From assembly GCA_038741495.1 (NCBI GenBank), contig JAVYKX010000001.1:552918-616917 (forward strand): 64,000 nt of DNA. Reading direction: 5' to 3'. Shown here piece after piece: positions 14,615-22,253 of the stretch. This stretch comes from Thermofilum sp. (lineage in GTDB: Archaea > Thermoproteota > Thermoprotei > Thermofilales > Thermofilaceae). Position numbers and translations under genes: made by a program. Every line of letters starts with the position of its first letter. The stretch's first letter is position 1. The notes beneath the pieces are model-generated. The model was not told the origin of the DNA, made no database searches, and was given only the letters and a program-made list of their open reading frames with translations.

Positions 14615-15610
14615 ATGTCCGAGCGCGGGTTGAGAAAGAGGTTCCTGGAGCTCCTGGAGAGGGATAAGGAGTTCCGCCACGCTGTAGCTGGCCTACTCGG
14701 CCTGGGGGAGATTCTGCAGAGGCTCGACAAGAACGAGAAGCAGCTCGTGAAGCTCAGGAGAGACTTGAGGAGGGGGTTCAAGCTCTACGAAGAGGAGATG
14801 GCTAGGCTCAGGGAGGATATGAAGGAGGGGTTTAGAAGGCATGGCGAGGAGATAGCGAGGATCTGGGAGGAGCTCGCGAAGCTTAGGGAGGATATGCAGG
14901 AGGGCTTCAAGAGGCATGACGAGGAGATAGCGAAAATTTGGGAGGAGCTGACCAGGCTTCGCGAGGACATGATCATGGGCTTCAAAAGACACGACGAGGA
15001 GCTTGCTAAGCTCCGCCAAGACATGCTAGAGGGCTTCAAGCGGCACGACGAGGAGATAGCGAAGATCTGGGAGGAGATGGCTAGGCTCAGGGAGGATATG
15101 AAGGAGGGGTTTAGAAGGCATGATGAAGAGCTAGTGAAGCTTAGGGAAGACATGAAGGAGGGGTTTAGGAGGCACGAAGAGGAGATGGCTAGGCTCAGGG
15201 AGGATATGAAGGAGGGGTTTGCGCTCCTTGAGAGGCGAGTTTCAGCGCTAGGTGCACGCTGGGGGTTGATGAGCGAGGCTGCCTTCAGGGAGGGGCTTAG
15301 GAGCCTTGTGGAGAAGGAGTTTGGGTTCAGGGTTAGCAGGTGGGTGAGGTTCGACGAGAGAGGGGTTGTGTACGGCTACCCGAGCCAGGTAGAGATCGAT
15401 GTGGCGGTGCACGACGAGAGGATTATCCTTGTGGAGATCAAGTCCAACGTGAGGGCTTCAGACGTCTACACGTTCAAGAGGAAGGCTGAGCTGTACGAGG
15501 AGCTGGAGGGCAGGAAGCCGTCGAGGCTGGTCCTGGTAACCCCATACGCTGAGGAGGAGGCAGTGGAGGCGGCGAGGCACCTAGGCGTAGAGATCTGCAC
15601 GGAGGTTTAG
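14615..15610 (+). CDS. Coiled-coil PD-(D/E)XK nuclease-like protein (DUF3782 type)
   Basis: 331 residues from the ATG at 14615. Residues 1-45 are helical; about 45-205 is a repeated coil in which units such as ARLREDMKEGFRRHDEE recur about nine times in variant form. The C-terminal 120 residues are a restriction-endonuclease-like fold: YGYPSQVEIDVAVHDERIILVEIKS gives the D...E-X-K core, followed by YTFKRKAELYEEL. DUF3782 proteins of this layout are frequent in crenarchaea and of unknown role; the coil probably oligomerises or acts as a ruler that positions the nuclease. The longer frame back to 14357 is not coding-like. The gene stands alone. Confidence 0.8.
   Translation: MSERGLRKRFLELLERDKEFRHAVAGLLGLGEILQRLDKNEKQLVKLRRDLRRGFKLYEEEMARLREDMKEGFRRHGEEIARIWEELAKLREDMQEGFKRHDEEIAKIWEELTRLREDMIMGFKRHDEELAKLRQDMLEGFKRHDEEIAKIWEEMARLREDMKEGFRRHDEELVKLREDMKEGFRRHEEEMARLREDMKEGFALLERRVSALGARWGLMSEAAFREGLRSLVEKEFGFRVSRWVRFDERGVVYGYPSQVEIDVAVHDERIILVEIKSNVRASDVYTFKRKAELYEELEGRKPSRLVLVTPYAEEEAVEAARHLGVEICTEV
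14792..15220 (+). repeat. Three identical 42-bp direct repeats inside the coiled-coil gene
   Basis: The same 42-bp stretch occurs without mismatch at 14792-14833, 15071-15112 and 15179-15220, and partial copies lie between. It encodes the repeated coil unit with ARLREDMKEGF. Identity at silent positions suggests recent duplication or gene conversion. Confidence 0.75.
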
Positions 15611-15708
15611 CCCCAGCGGGCCCTGCCTGAGGCTCGCTTCTCGCCCTCCCGCTGAGCAGTGCGGGAGAGCGGTGCAGCCTCCTTCAGACTCCTCGGGGCT
15701 GGCCGCTC

Positions 15709-16731
15709 TCACGCGAGCTCGGCTTCGACTTCGAGCCCTGTGAGGGCGGTGAAGGCCCTCGCCTTCTCGGAGAGCCTGCCTCCGGCTTGCGCGATCAGGC
15801 TCCACTCGAGCTGGAAGACAAGCCTCGAGCCGCGTAGCTCGACTCCGCGGTAGAGGCCTTCACCCTCGTATACGCTGTTGAAAGCGTCCGCGAGCCTCAC
15901 AGCCGCAGCTACGAGCTGGGCAGCAGTGCCCATTCTCCGCAGCTCTACGTCGCCGAGGAGGTCTGTAGCCCGCCTGTGGTGGAGCACGGCTTTTGCGACC
16001 AGGAGGGGGTTACAGCAGCTCCTGACTTCGGGCATCTCAGCAGCGAAGAGAGCCCCCGCCGCGTGGTGGTTCTCGCTACTTGCGAGCACTCTACCTACGT
16101 CGTGGAGGAGGCCAGCCGCGTAGGCGGAGCGGAGCTCGGCCTTCGAGAGCCCGTAGCTGTCCGAGATTGTTTCCAGCACGTCGAGCGCTACGTTAGCGAC
16201 AGTAGAAGCGTGCGCAGCGTAGGTAGCCCAGTAGCTCCCACCGCGCTCTCCGCCCACATTCTTCAGCTTCTTCACTACTGCTGCGATCCAGCCGGGGCCG
16301 ATCAAGTCTCTCGCCCTGAAGAACCAGCGGAACGCTAGCTGCTGGGAGAGCGTCTCGCCCTGAAAGCCCAGCCTAGCTAGCTTCTCCTTCACCTCCCCCG
16401 CCGAGGCACCGCTCCTGAGGCCGAGGATCATGGAGACTACTACGCCGCTCCTCCCTATGCCCCCACGGCAGTGGACGAGCACCTTCTCGCCCTGCTTCAG
16501 CCGCTCGAGCGCGGGGAGCGCGACCTCCACGAGGACATCCTCGAAGGCCTTGAAGGAGAAGTCGGGTATAGGGTACTCGAGCTTCTCGACGCCTTGCGGT
16601 AGCGCGTAGCGGCACTCACCCATCGTTAAGTCGACGACTAGGCTCACGCCCTCCCTGGCCAGCGCTGCTACGGTTTCGCTGTCAGGGCACGAGGACCAGT
16701 AGAGGTTGTCGAGCGCACGGAGCTTAACCAT
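15709..16731 (-). CDS. Fusion of a dual-specificity tyrosine phosphatase and an HD phosphohydrolase
   Basis: 340 residues. Residues 1-145 are a cysteine phosphatase: P-loop VHCRGGIGRSG with C88 and R94, and a likely general acid D57 in IPDFSF. Residues 165-300 are an HD domain with H174, H210-D211 (GLLHDVGR), H222/H223, H251/H252 and D282 (RLADAF), the complete metal-binding set. The HD part is nearest to HD/HDIG or Ppx-GppA C-terminal-type domains by eye. The combination suggests hydrolysis of two phosphate bonds, either on one small-molecule ligand or as a regulated protein phosphatase. A TATA box at 16755-16761 gives it its own promoter, 85 bp after csx3. Confidence 0.82.
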   Translation of the reverse strand: MVKLRALDNLYWSSCPDSETVAALAREGVSLVVDLTMGECRYALPQGVEKLEYPIPDFSFKAFEDVLVEVALPALERLKQGEKVLVHCRGGIGRSGVVVSMILGLRSGASAGEVKEKLARLGFQGETLSQQLAFRWFFRARDLIGPGWIAAVVKKLKNVGGERGGSYWATYAAHASTVANVALDVLETISDSYGLSKAELRSAYAAGLLHDVGRVLASSENHHAAGALFAAEMPEVRSCCNPLLVAKAVLHHRRATDLLGDVELRRMGTAAQLVAAAVRLADAFNSVYEGEGLYRGVELRGSRLVFQLEWSLIAQAGGRLSEKARAFTALTGLEVEAELA

Positions 16732-16754
16732 CCGGGCTTAAGCTTCTCGCGCTG

Positions 16755-16761
16755 TAATATT
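16755..16761 (-). promoter_or_regulatory. TATA box of the phosphatase-HD gene
   Basis: AATATTA on the minus strand, centred 27 bp upstream of the ATG at 16731. Confidence 0.45.
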
Positions 16762-16816
16762 GGTAATGGTGAAGGCTGGAGGGGTCGGAGGCGCGCGGGT
16801 CCTCAGAGCCCGCACC

Positions 16817-17113
16817 CTAGGGTAGCGTGCCCACCTCTATGACTTCGCCGATTTCGCGCTCCGGGGTGTGCGTTTCGACGACTACTGCGCCGATCCTGGG
16901 GTCGTAGACGGCTACGAACTTCGCCGGGTGGTAGTGGTGGACGAGGAAGCCGTACAGCCAGATGGGGCCCCGCCCGCTCAGAACAACCCCCTTAGCCAGG
17001 TTAACGGCGGGAGGCTTAACCGACTGCAGGTCCCGCGGCTCCAGCACGCCCTCAAGATCGAAGTGAACTACCGTGTATTCCTCTCTCTGGATTACCTTGA
17101 AGCTGACCTTCAT
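16817..17113 (-). CDS. csx3: Csx3, CRISPR-associated ring-nuclease family protein, without CRISPR neighbours
   Basis: 98 residues. The family signature is clear: LEPRDL near 24-29, GVVLSGRGPIWLYGFLVHHY at 42-61, AVYDPR at 68-73 and THTPE near 81-85. Conserved polar residues H59/H60, D71, R73 and H82 are candidates for the active site. Csx3 proteins degrade cyclic tetra-adenylate made by type III CRISPR complexes, or bind RNA; they work as multimers sandwiching the ligand. No cas gene or repeat array occurs in this window. The ATG at 17113 has a TTTAAA 35 bp upstream and a GGGAG ribosome site. The phosphatase-HD gene follows on the same strand. Confidence 0.85.
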   Translation of the reverse strand: MKVSFKVIQREEYTVVHFDLEGVLEPRDLQSVKPPAVNLAKGVVLSGRGPIWLYGFLVHHYHPAKFVAVYDPRIGAVVVETHTPEREIGEVIEVGTLP

Positions 17114-17464
17114 AGGTGCTCCCGCCGGCTCACGTAGCGCTCGAATTTAAAGCCTAGCCCCCAGCTCCCGCCGCGGTTGGAGGCGATTTGCAGCTATCTG
17201 CTACTGGGGTTCCGCCCGGAGGGCGAGGAAGCCGCGCGACCTTCTGAGGGGCGCGGGCTTCAAGGTAGATAAGTGTCTTGAATCCATGGGAGTCGCCCTG
17301 GTGAGGGCTGTCACAGCCTAAAGGGCGCTTTAGCCACTTTGGCGAAGAACACACCTCTACGAAATCCGGGAGATCTCCAGCTATGCTGAGAAGCCTTGCC
17401 TCGGCTTTCTCTGAAGGCAGCTTTCCCCCGCGCGGAGCCGCACCCATCTTATTTCATAAAATAT

Positions 17465-17484
17465 ATAGATACTGTCGTATCTAT
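17465..17484. promoter_or_regulatory. 20-bp palindrome upstream of pstS
   Basis: Perfect 8-bp arms ATAGATAC and GTATCTAT flank TGTC. It lies about 26 bp upstream of the pstS TATA box, a position suited to an activator. It is a candidate phosphate-response site. Confidence 0.6.
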
Positions 17485-17510
17485 TTATTAAACTCGATTA
17501 GACCAGCGGT

Positions 17511-17518
17511 AATATATA
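17511..17518 (+). promoter_or_regulatory. TATA box of pstS
   Basis: AATATATA is centred 26 bp upstream of the ATG at 17541, so pstS is probably leaderless. Confidence 0.55.
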
Positions 17519-17540
17519 GACAGCGCGCCTTGGCACGCCG

Positions 17541-18677
17541 ATGAAGCTAAGCAAAACCAGGTTGATAACCATCGGAGCCGCTGTAGCTCTAGTGGCTGTC
17601 GCCGCGCTACTTCTCCTGCAGCGCCCCGCGCCCTCTTCCAGCTCGCCTTCAGAGCCTCAGCTCACCGAGGCTGTAGTGCTGCTACAGGGTAGTGGGGCCA
17701 CGTTCCCGATGGAGCAGATCCTGGCTTGGGCCTCGCGGGTGAGGCAAGCCCACCCCTGGCTGCGGGTCGAGTACGCTGGCGGCGGCTCGGGGAAGGGGCA
17801 GAGCGACTTCCTGCAGGGGGTTGTGGACTTCGCCTGCAGCGACGTGCCTCTCAAGACAGTGGACTGGGAGAAGGCTAGGGCGCAGTTTGGCGGCGTGTAC
17901 CAGCTTCCGATTATTCTCGGCGGGGTAGCGGTGGTTTACAACATTCCGGAGATCCCGGTGGGCGTTAACCTGCGCTTATCGGCTGAGGTCCTTGCCGACA
18001 TCCTGCTGGGGAAAATCGAGTACTGGGATGACGCGAGGATAAGGGAGCTCAACCCGGGCGTCAGCTTGCCGCACGCTAAGATTACTTTCGTACACAGGAG
18101 TGACGCGAGCGGCACGACCGAGGTCTTCACCACGTTCCTCAGCATTTACTCCGCGGAGTGGAAAGAGAAGGTGGGCGCCGGCAAGACCGTGAAGTGGCCT
18201 CTCGACGAGCTCGGCCGAGGCGTAGGCGCGCCGGGCAACCCTGGTGTAGCCCAGGCGGTGAAGAGCACTCCCTACTCTATAGGCTACGTAGAGCTCGCTT
18301 ACGCGAAAGGGCTGGGGGTAGCTGCGATCAAGAATAAGGCTGGTAACTTCGTCTTGCCGAGCGCGGATTCGATCAGAGCTGCTGCCGGCGCCACCGCTAT
18401 CGCTGACGCTAGCGTGAACCTCGCTGAGCTGAAGATACTAGAGAGCATTCTCCGCTCTGACAGGCCGGACGCCTACCCAATCGCTTCCCCAAGCTACATG
18501 TACGTGAGGCCTCCTGCAGCGTACACTCCCGAGAAGAGGAAAGCTATCGCGGCTTTCCTGGAGTACATCTTCTCTAAGGGGCAGTCTCCCGAGAACGTGG
18601 TCGAAGGCTACGTGCCAGTGCCTGAGAGCTGGCGCCAGCTAGGGCTTGAGGTGGCTGCAGAGTTCAAGAAGCAATAG
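17541..18677 (+). CDS. pstS: Phosphate ABC transporter, substrate-binding protein PstS
   Basis: 378 residues. Residues 8-27 are a hydrophobic signal or anchor segment followed by a Ser/Pro linker. The binding fold begins LLQGSGATFP and contains GGGSGKGQSDFLQGVVDFACSD, the GSG...D phosphate-binding loop, then VHRSDASGTTEVFTTFL and GNPGVAQAVKSTPYSIGYVE, all hallmarks of PstS. It captures orthophosphate outside the cell and feeds PstCA. It is the first gene of pstSCAB with a TATA box and palindrome upstream; 88 bp of AT-rich sequence separates it from pstC, so some transcripts may end between them. Confidence 0.93.
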   Translation: MKLSKTRLITIGAAVALVAVAALLLLQRPAPSSSSPSEPQLTEAVVLLQGSGATFPMEQILAWASRVRQAHPWLRVEYAGGGSGKGQSDFLQGVVDFACSDVPLKTVDWEKARAQFGGVYQLPIILGGVAVVYNIPEIPVGVNLRLSAEVLADILLGKIEYWDDARIRELNPGVSLPHAKITFVHRSDASGTTEVFTTFLSIYSAEWKEKVGAGKTVKWPLDELGRGVGAPGNPGVAQAVKSTPYSIGYVELAYAKGLGVAAIKNKAGNFVLPSADSIRAAAGATAIADASVNLAELKILESILRSDRPDAYPIASPSYMYVRPPAAYTPEKRKAIAAFLEYIFSKGQSPENVVEGYVPVPESWRQLGLEVAAEFKKQ

Positions 18678-18765
18678 TATATATAGTTAAAAGAATTTTC
18701 TATAGTAACGATATTTCTCTCGCTTTCTTATAGATAAGCTATATAAATGCGGAGGTGTTGCATGT

Positions 18766-19674
18766 ATGATGCCGCAAGCAAGGCTAGAACCGCTGCTGCT
18801 TGTGCTCGCTCCAGCAGCTGCGGCTCTCCTGGTTGCCGCGGCAGCCATCATTCTCGTCCTGGCAAAAGGCTCCGTAGACGCATTAGCTCAGGGCGGTGCC
18901 GGCTTCCTGGCTAGCTCTGAGTGGAGTCCGAGCGAGGAGGAGAGAGGCTCCTACGGAGTGCTAGCGCCTCTGGCGGGGACGCTCGTAGTGGCGGGTATCG
19001 CATCGGCTATCGCCGCCTACCTGGCGGTAGCGGTCGCAGTATACCTCTACGAGTACGCTCCCCGCCGCGCGAGGGAAGCGGTGGAGCTGTCCCTCTACAG
19101 CATGGCTGCGCTGCCCACCATCGTCTTCGGGATGTGGGGGCTCAGCACCGCGGCGCCGATTATCAGGCAGAGCGGGCTTACTTTGCTGTGCGCTAGAGGC
19201 TCCCCGACAGGGCAGTCGTTCTTCACAGCCGGGCTCGTGGTAGGCTTGATGATTGCGCCTTACGCGGCTGCCATCGTCTCAGAGGCTTACCGCGCCGTCC
19301 CCTTCACCTACGTGGAAGCGCTGCACAGCCTCGGAGCTAGAGGCTTCGAGCGCGCGCGGGTTCTTCTTGGGATGGTGAAAGGCAGCGTGCTGGCTGCAGC
19401 CCTGCTGAGCTTCGGGAGAGCTGTCGGGGAGACGACAGTCGTGGCCTTGACTGTGGGGAGCGCGGTCAACATGCCGCTCTGCCCCTTCGAGCCGGGGCAC
19501 ACGGTCTCGAGCCTTATAGCGAGCCAGTTCGGGAACGCTTACCTCTACCCCGGCATGGAGAGCGTCCTGCTGACTGCAGCGCTAGTCATGGTGCTGGTCA
19601 GCTCTGCGAGCACAACGCTCGGCCTCAAGCTCGCTAGAGCAGCGGTCAGGAAAGCCCAGGGTGGGGAAGCGTGA
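18766..19674 (+). CDS. pstC: Phosphate ABC transporter permease PstC
   Basis: 302 residues with about six membrane helices. The SYGVLAPLAGTLVVAGIA segment, LPTIVFGMWG, and the EAA loop EALHSLGARGFERARVLLG followed by GRAVGETTVVALTVG are typical of PstC. Pro/Gly-rich turns around 130-150 match the family. It forms the translocation pore with PstA. The ATG has a GGAGG ribosome site 8 bp upstream. A TATATAAA at 18740-18747 is also present but would place the transcript start at the ATG; the two signals compete, so both co-transcription with pstS and an internal start are possible. It overlaps pstA by 4 bp. Confidence 0.92.
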   Translation: MMPQARLEPLLLVLAPAAAALLVAAAAIILVLAKGSVDALAQGGAGFLASSEWSPSEEERGSYGVLAPLAGTLVVAGIASAIAAYLAVAVAVYLYEYAPRRAREAVELSLYSMAALPTIVFGMWGLSTAAPIIRQSGLTLLCARGSPTGQSFFTAGLVVGLMIAPYAAAIVSEAYRAVPFTYVEALHSLGARGFERARVLLGMVKGSVLAAALLSFGRAVGETTVVALTVGSAVNMPLCPFEPGHTVSSLIASQFGNAYLYPGMESVLLTAALVMVLVSSASTTLGLKLARAAVRKAQGGEA

Positions 19675-20519
19675 GGCTGCACGAGCTCAAGAGGGCCGTC
19701 CTCGACAAGCTGTTTCACGCAGCTGCTGCTTCAGCGTCAGCAGCGCTGCTGGCGGTGAGTGCTCACATCATCGCGGCGTCGGTCGTCGAGGGCCTTCCCG
19801 CGCTCCTCGCCGCTGGACCCGCGCTCTTCGTAGAGCCCCCGGGGCTGCCCGGCGGCGAGCTCGGCGGCTTGGGCCCCGTGCTGGCCGGGACGCTCGTGAT
19901 CGTCTCCCTAAGCGTGCTCATGAGTGCTCTCATCGGCGTGCCGGCTGGCATCCTGCTGAGCGAGTACGGAGGCTCGTGGCTCGCGAGATCTGCGGGCGCG
20001 GCGCTGCAAATGATCTCCGAAATCCCCTCGGTGGTTGTCGGGCTGGTGGTCTTCACTCTCCTCGTGCTGCCGATGCGCACTCCCTCGGCGCTCGCCGCCG
20101 CAGTAAGCCTCTGCATCACCGCCCTCCCCTACGTTGCGGCGCAAACCCGGGAGAGCTTAGCGGCGATTCCGCTGACCTACCGGGAGGCTGCCTTCTCCCT
20201 CGGGCTGCCCAGGTGGAAGGCTGTGCTCATGCTTCTCGTACCTATGAACGCGAGGGGTGTGGCTACCGCGGTGCTCCTTGGCGCTGCGCGCTCTCTCGGC
20301 GAGACCGCACCCGTCCTCTTCACGGCCGGCGCGGCTTTTACAGCGTTCTACGGGTTAACAGGGCCTTCGAGCACGCTCTCCCTGCTCATCTTCTACTTCG
20401 CCCCCTCCCCCTACGAGAACTGGAGGAGGCTCGCGTGGGCTGCGGTTCTCCTGCTTGTAGCGCTCACGGCGGCTCTCTCCCTGGCGGTTAGGAGGCTCTC
20501 CCGAGGGGTGAGGATGTGA
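19671..20519 (+). CDS. pstA: Phosphate ABC transporter permease PstA
   Basis: 282 residues from a GTG that overlaps the pstC stop (GTGA). It has six predicted membrane helices, SEIPSVVVGLVVFTLLVLPM, and the EAA-type loop TYREAAFSLGLPRWKAVLML with GAARSLGETAPVLFTAG, the standard PstA cytoplasmic loop that contacts PstB. The partner PstC is immediately upstream and PstB overlaps downstream, so the three are coupled. Confidence 0.92.
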   Translation: MRLHELKRAVLDKLFHAAAASASAALLAVSAHIIAASVVEGLPALLAAGPALFVEPPGLPGGELGGLGPVLAGTLVIVSLSVLMSALIGVPAGILLSEYGGSWLARSAGAALQMISEIPSVVVGLVVFTLLVLPMRTPSALAAAVSLCITALPYVAAQTRESLAAIPLTYREAAFSLGLPRWKAVLMLLVPMNARGVATAVLLGAARSLGETAPVLFTAGAAFTAFYGLTGPSSTLSLLIFYFAPSPYENWRRLAWAAVLLLVALTAALSLAVRRLSRGVRM

Positions 20520-21286
20520 TGGTTGAGGCGGTCAAGGTCAGGAACCTTAGCGTGTGGTACGGGAGCCAGAAAGCCCTCGACAGCGTGTCCCTCACAGTGC
20601 CCGAGGGCTCGGTCTACGCGGTCCTGGGCCCCTCCGGGTGCGGCAAGTCCACCCTCCTCAGAGCGATCAACAAGCTCGTCCTGCTCAGGGAGGGCGCGAG
20701 GGTGGAGGGAAGGGTGGAGGTCTTCGGCGTCGACGTGTACGGGGACTCGCGCGCCGACGAAGCGCTGGCTAGAGTAGGCATGGTGTTCCAGACCCCCAAC
20801 CCCTTCCCCCACCTCAGCATCTACGACAACGTGGCGATCGGACCTAGGCTGCGCGGCGCCGCTAAGGGCAGGGAGCTCGACGAGCTCGTACGCTACGCCC
20901 TCGAGAAAGCAGGGCTCTGGGAGGAGGTGAAGGGCAGGCTGAGGAAGCCGGCCTCGGAGCTGAGCGGGGGCCAGCAGCAGCGCCTCTGCATCGCGAGGGC
21001 TCTAGCGCTGAAGCCCAAGCTCCTCCTCATGGACGAGCCCACCGCCAACCTGGACCCCTTGAACGCGGCGAAGATCGAGGAGCTTGTGAGGGAGCTTTCC
21101 CGGGAAGTTACTGTGATTATAGTCACTCACGACGCGGAGCAAGCTAGGAGGCTGGCTACCCGTGGGGCTATCCTGTTCATGGGAAGAGTGGTGGCAGAAG
21201 GCCCCCTCTCGAGAGTTCTAAGCATGCCGTACGGCAAGCTTCTCCAGGCTCTCGTAGCGGCACACAGCCCCTCCCATACCCCTTGA
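20516..21286 (+). CDS. pstB: Phosphate ABC transporter ATPase PstB
   Basis: 256 residues. Walker A GPSGCGKSTLL near 38-48, Q-loop VFQTPNPFPHLSIYDNV (a PstB-specific wording), signature [15 protein letters not shown], Walker B LLLMDEPTANLDP and H-loop THDAEQA are all present. It may start at the GTG at 20516 or the ATG at 20519; both overlap the pstA stop. It drives phosphate import. No phoU follows, unlike the common bacterial layout; an MBL-fold gene comes next with its own promoter. Confidence 0.94.
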   Translation: MMVEAVKVRNLSVWYGSQKALDSVSLTVPEGSVYAVLGPSGCGKSTLLRAINKLVLLREGARVEGRVEVFGVDVYGDSRADEALARVGMVFQTPNPFPHLSIYDNVAIGPRLRGAAKGRELDELVRYALEKAGLWEEVKGRLRKPASELSGGQQQRLCIARALALKPKLLLMDEPTANLDPLNAAKIEELVRELSREVTVIIVTHDAEQARRLATRGAILFMGRVVAEGPLSRVLSMPYGKLLQALVAAHSPSHTP

Positions 21287-21448
21287 GGCGCTGGGGCCCC
21301 ACAGCCCAAGAGGGTGCGGAAGCGGCTTCTCTATGCTTCAAGGTAGCGGAGGAAGGCTTCTCGGCGCATTCCGCTAATCTTCGCCTTAGCGCGGGCGCGC
21401 CCACCAGCTCCATCGAGAGCGGGCAGTGCACGTTCACCAGCCGCTTAG

Positions 21449-21457
21449 GTTTAAAAG
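21449..21457 (+). promoter_or_regulatory. TATA box of the MBL-fold gene
   Basis: GTTTAAAAG is centred 24 bp upstream of the GTG at 21477. This decides the start, because the earlier in-frame ATG-type codon at 21426 would precede the promoter. Confidence 0.55.
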
Positions 21458-21476
21458 CCTCGCGGCTCTACAGGGT

Positions 21477-22172
21477 GTGGCTTTACCTGCGGGAAAATCT
21501 AGCGTACGGGTCACGGTTCTCTACGACAACCAGGAGCTCGATAAACGCCTGATCGCTTCGCACGGCTTCTCCTGCCTTATCGAGGTGAACGGTGAGAAGA
21601 TTCTATTCGACACTGGAGGAAACCCCGCTGTGCTGTTCTACAACATGGGGGTTCTCGGCTTGAACCCCCGGAGCTTAACCGCTGTAGTGGTTTCACACCA
21701 CCACTGGGACCATGCGGGAGGCCTCTCGCACATACTCTCGCTGAACCCCGGGATTCGCGCAGCGCTGCCTACAAGCAGCGACGGGCACGTTACCGAGAGC
21801 GCTCGCACCGTGGGGCCCCTAGAGGTAGACTACAAAGGTGTCAGGATCAGGGAGCAGGCTCTAGCCGTAGCTACCCCTGAAGGGGTCGTGCTTTTGGTCG
21901 GCTGCGCTCACCCCGGAGTCGAGAAGCTTGTCTCAGAAGCCGCGAAAGTTTTCCCGGGAACCCGCGTGGCGGCAGTGATCGGAGGCTTCCACCTGGTGGA
22001 GAGCAGAGAGGAGGAGGCCGTCAGCGTTGCCTGGAAGCTTCGAGCGCTCGGCGTCGAGAAAGTTGCCCCCTGCCACTGCACGGGTAAACGCGCAGCCGAA
22101 GCCATGAGCCGCGTCTACAGGAGTGTTCTGCCGTGCGGAGTCGGAGCAAGCTACAGCTTCGGCGGCGCGTAG
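21477..22172 (+). CDS. MBL-fold metallohydrolase (dihydropterin-linked subgroup)
   Basis: 231 residues from the leaderless GTG. VTVLYDNQE at the start, HGFSCLIEVNGEKILFDTGG, and VVVSHHHWDHAGGL with the HXHXDH zinc motif place it in the group often annotated as 7,8-dihydropterin-6-methyl-4-(beta-D-ribofuranosyl)-aminobenzene-5'-phosphate synthase. Later histidines occur in LVGCAHPGVEK, GGFHLVE and CHCTGKRA. Archaeal members are thought to act in pterin metabolism, but most are unproven. It is 190 bp downstream of pstB with a separate promoter, so a phosphate link is not implied. Confidence 0.82.
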   Translation: MALPAGKSSVRVTVLYDNQELDKRLIASHGFSCLIEVNGEKILFDTGGNPAVLFYNMGVLGLNPRSLTAVVVSHHHWDHAGGLSHILSLNPGIRAALPTSSDGHVTESARTVGPLEVDYKGVRIREQALAVATPEGVVLLVGCAHPGVEKLVSEAAKVFPGTRVAAVIGGFHLVESREEEAVSVAWKLRALGVEKVAPCHCTGKRAAEAMSRVYRSVLPCGVGASYSFGGA

Positions 22173-22227
22173 AAGGTTTCCGGGAAGCCTCGGGGGACGG
22201 GCAGGGCTTCGAGCACCAATAGACTTA

Positions 22228-22247
22228 TTAACTATTGTTATAGTTAA
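22228..22247. promoter_or_regulatory. 20-bp palindrome on the promoter of the HEPN-like gene
   Basis: Perfect 8-bp arms TTAACTAT and ATAGTTAA flank TGTT. It overlaps the only TATA-like sequence, ending 7 bp before the GTG at 22254, so a bound protein would block initiation. Confidence 0.55.
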
Positions 22248-22253
22248 CTAAGC

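Larger units (their letters stand above)
17114..17540. other. Divergent intergenic region between csx3 and pstS
   Basis: Contains the csx3 promoter (TTTAAA at 17146-17151) at one end and the AT-rich pstS control region (17450-17520) at the other. A 97-residue minus-strand reading at 17154-17447 begins in a coding-like way (SEKAEARLLSIAGDLPDFVEV) and then becomes low-complexity. I do not recognise it and would treat it as unproven. Confidence 0.4.

Noticed and set aside
14792-15220. Direct repeats that could suggest a CRISPR array
   Set aside because: They are in frame inside a coding sequence, encode the coiled-coil unit, and are not palindromic or evenly spaced with unique spacers.
15709-17113. 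Calling a CRISPR locus on the basis of csx3
   Set aside because: No repeats, leader or cas genes were seen on either side within the window.
20411-20820. Minus-strand frames opposite pstA and pstB
   Set aside because: They are shadows of strongly supported transporter genes.
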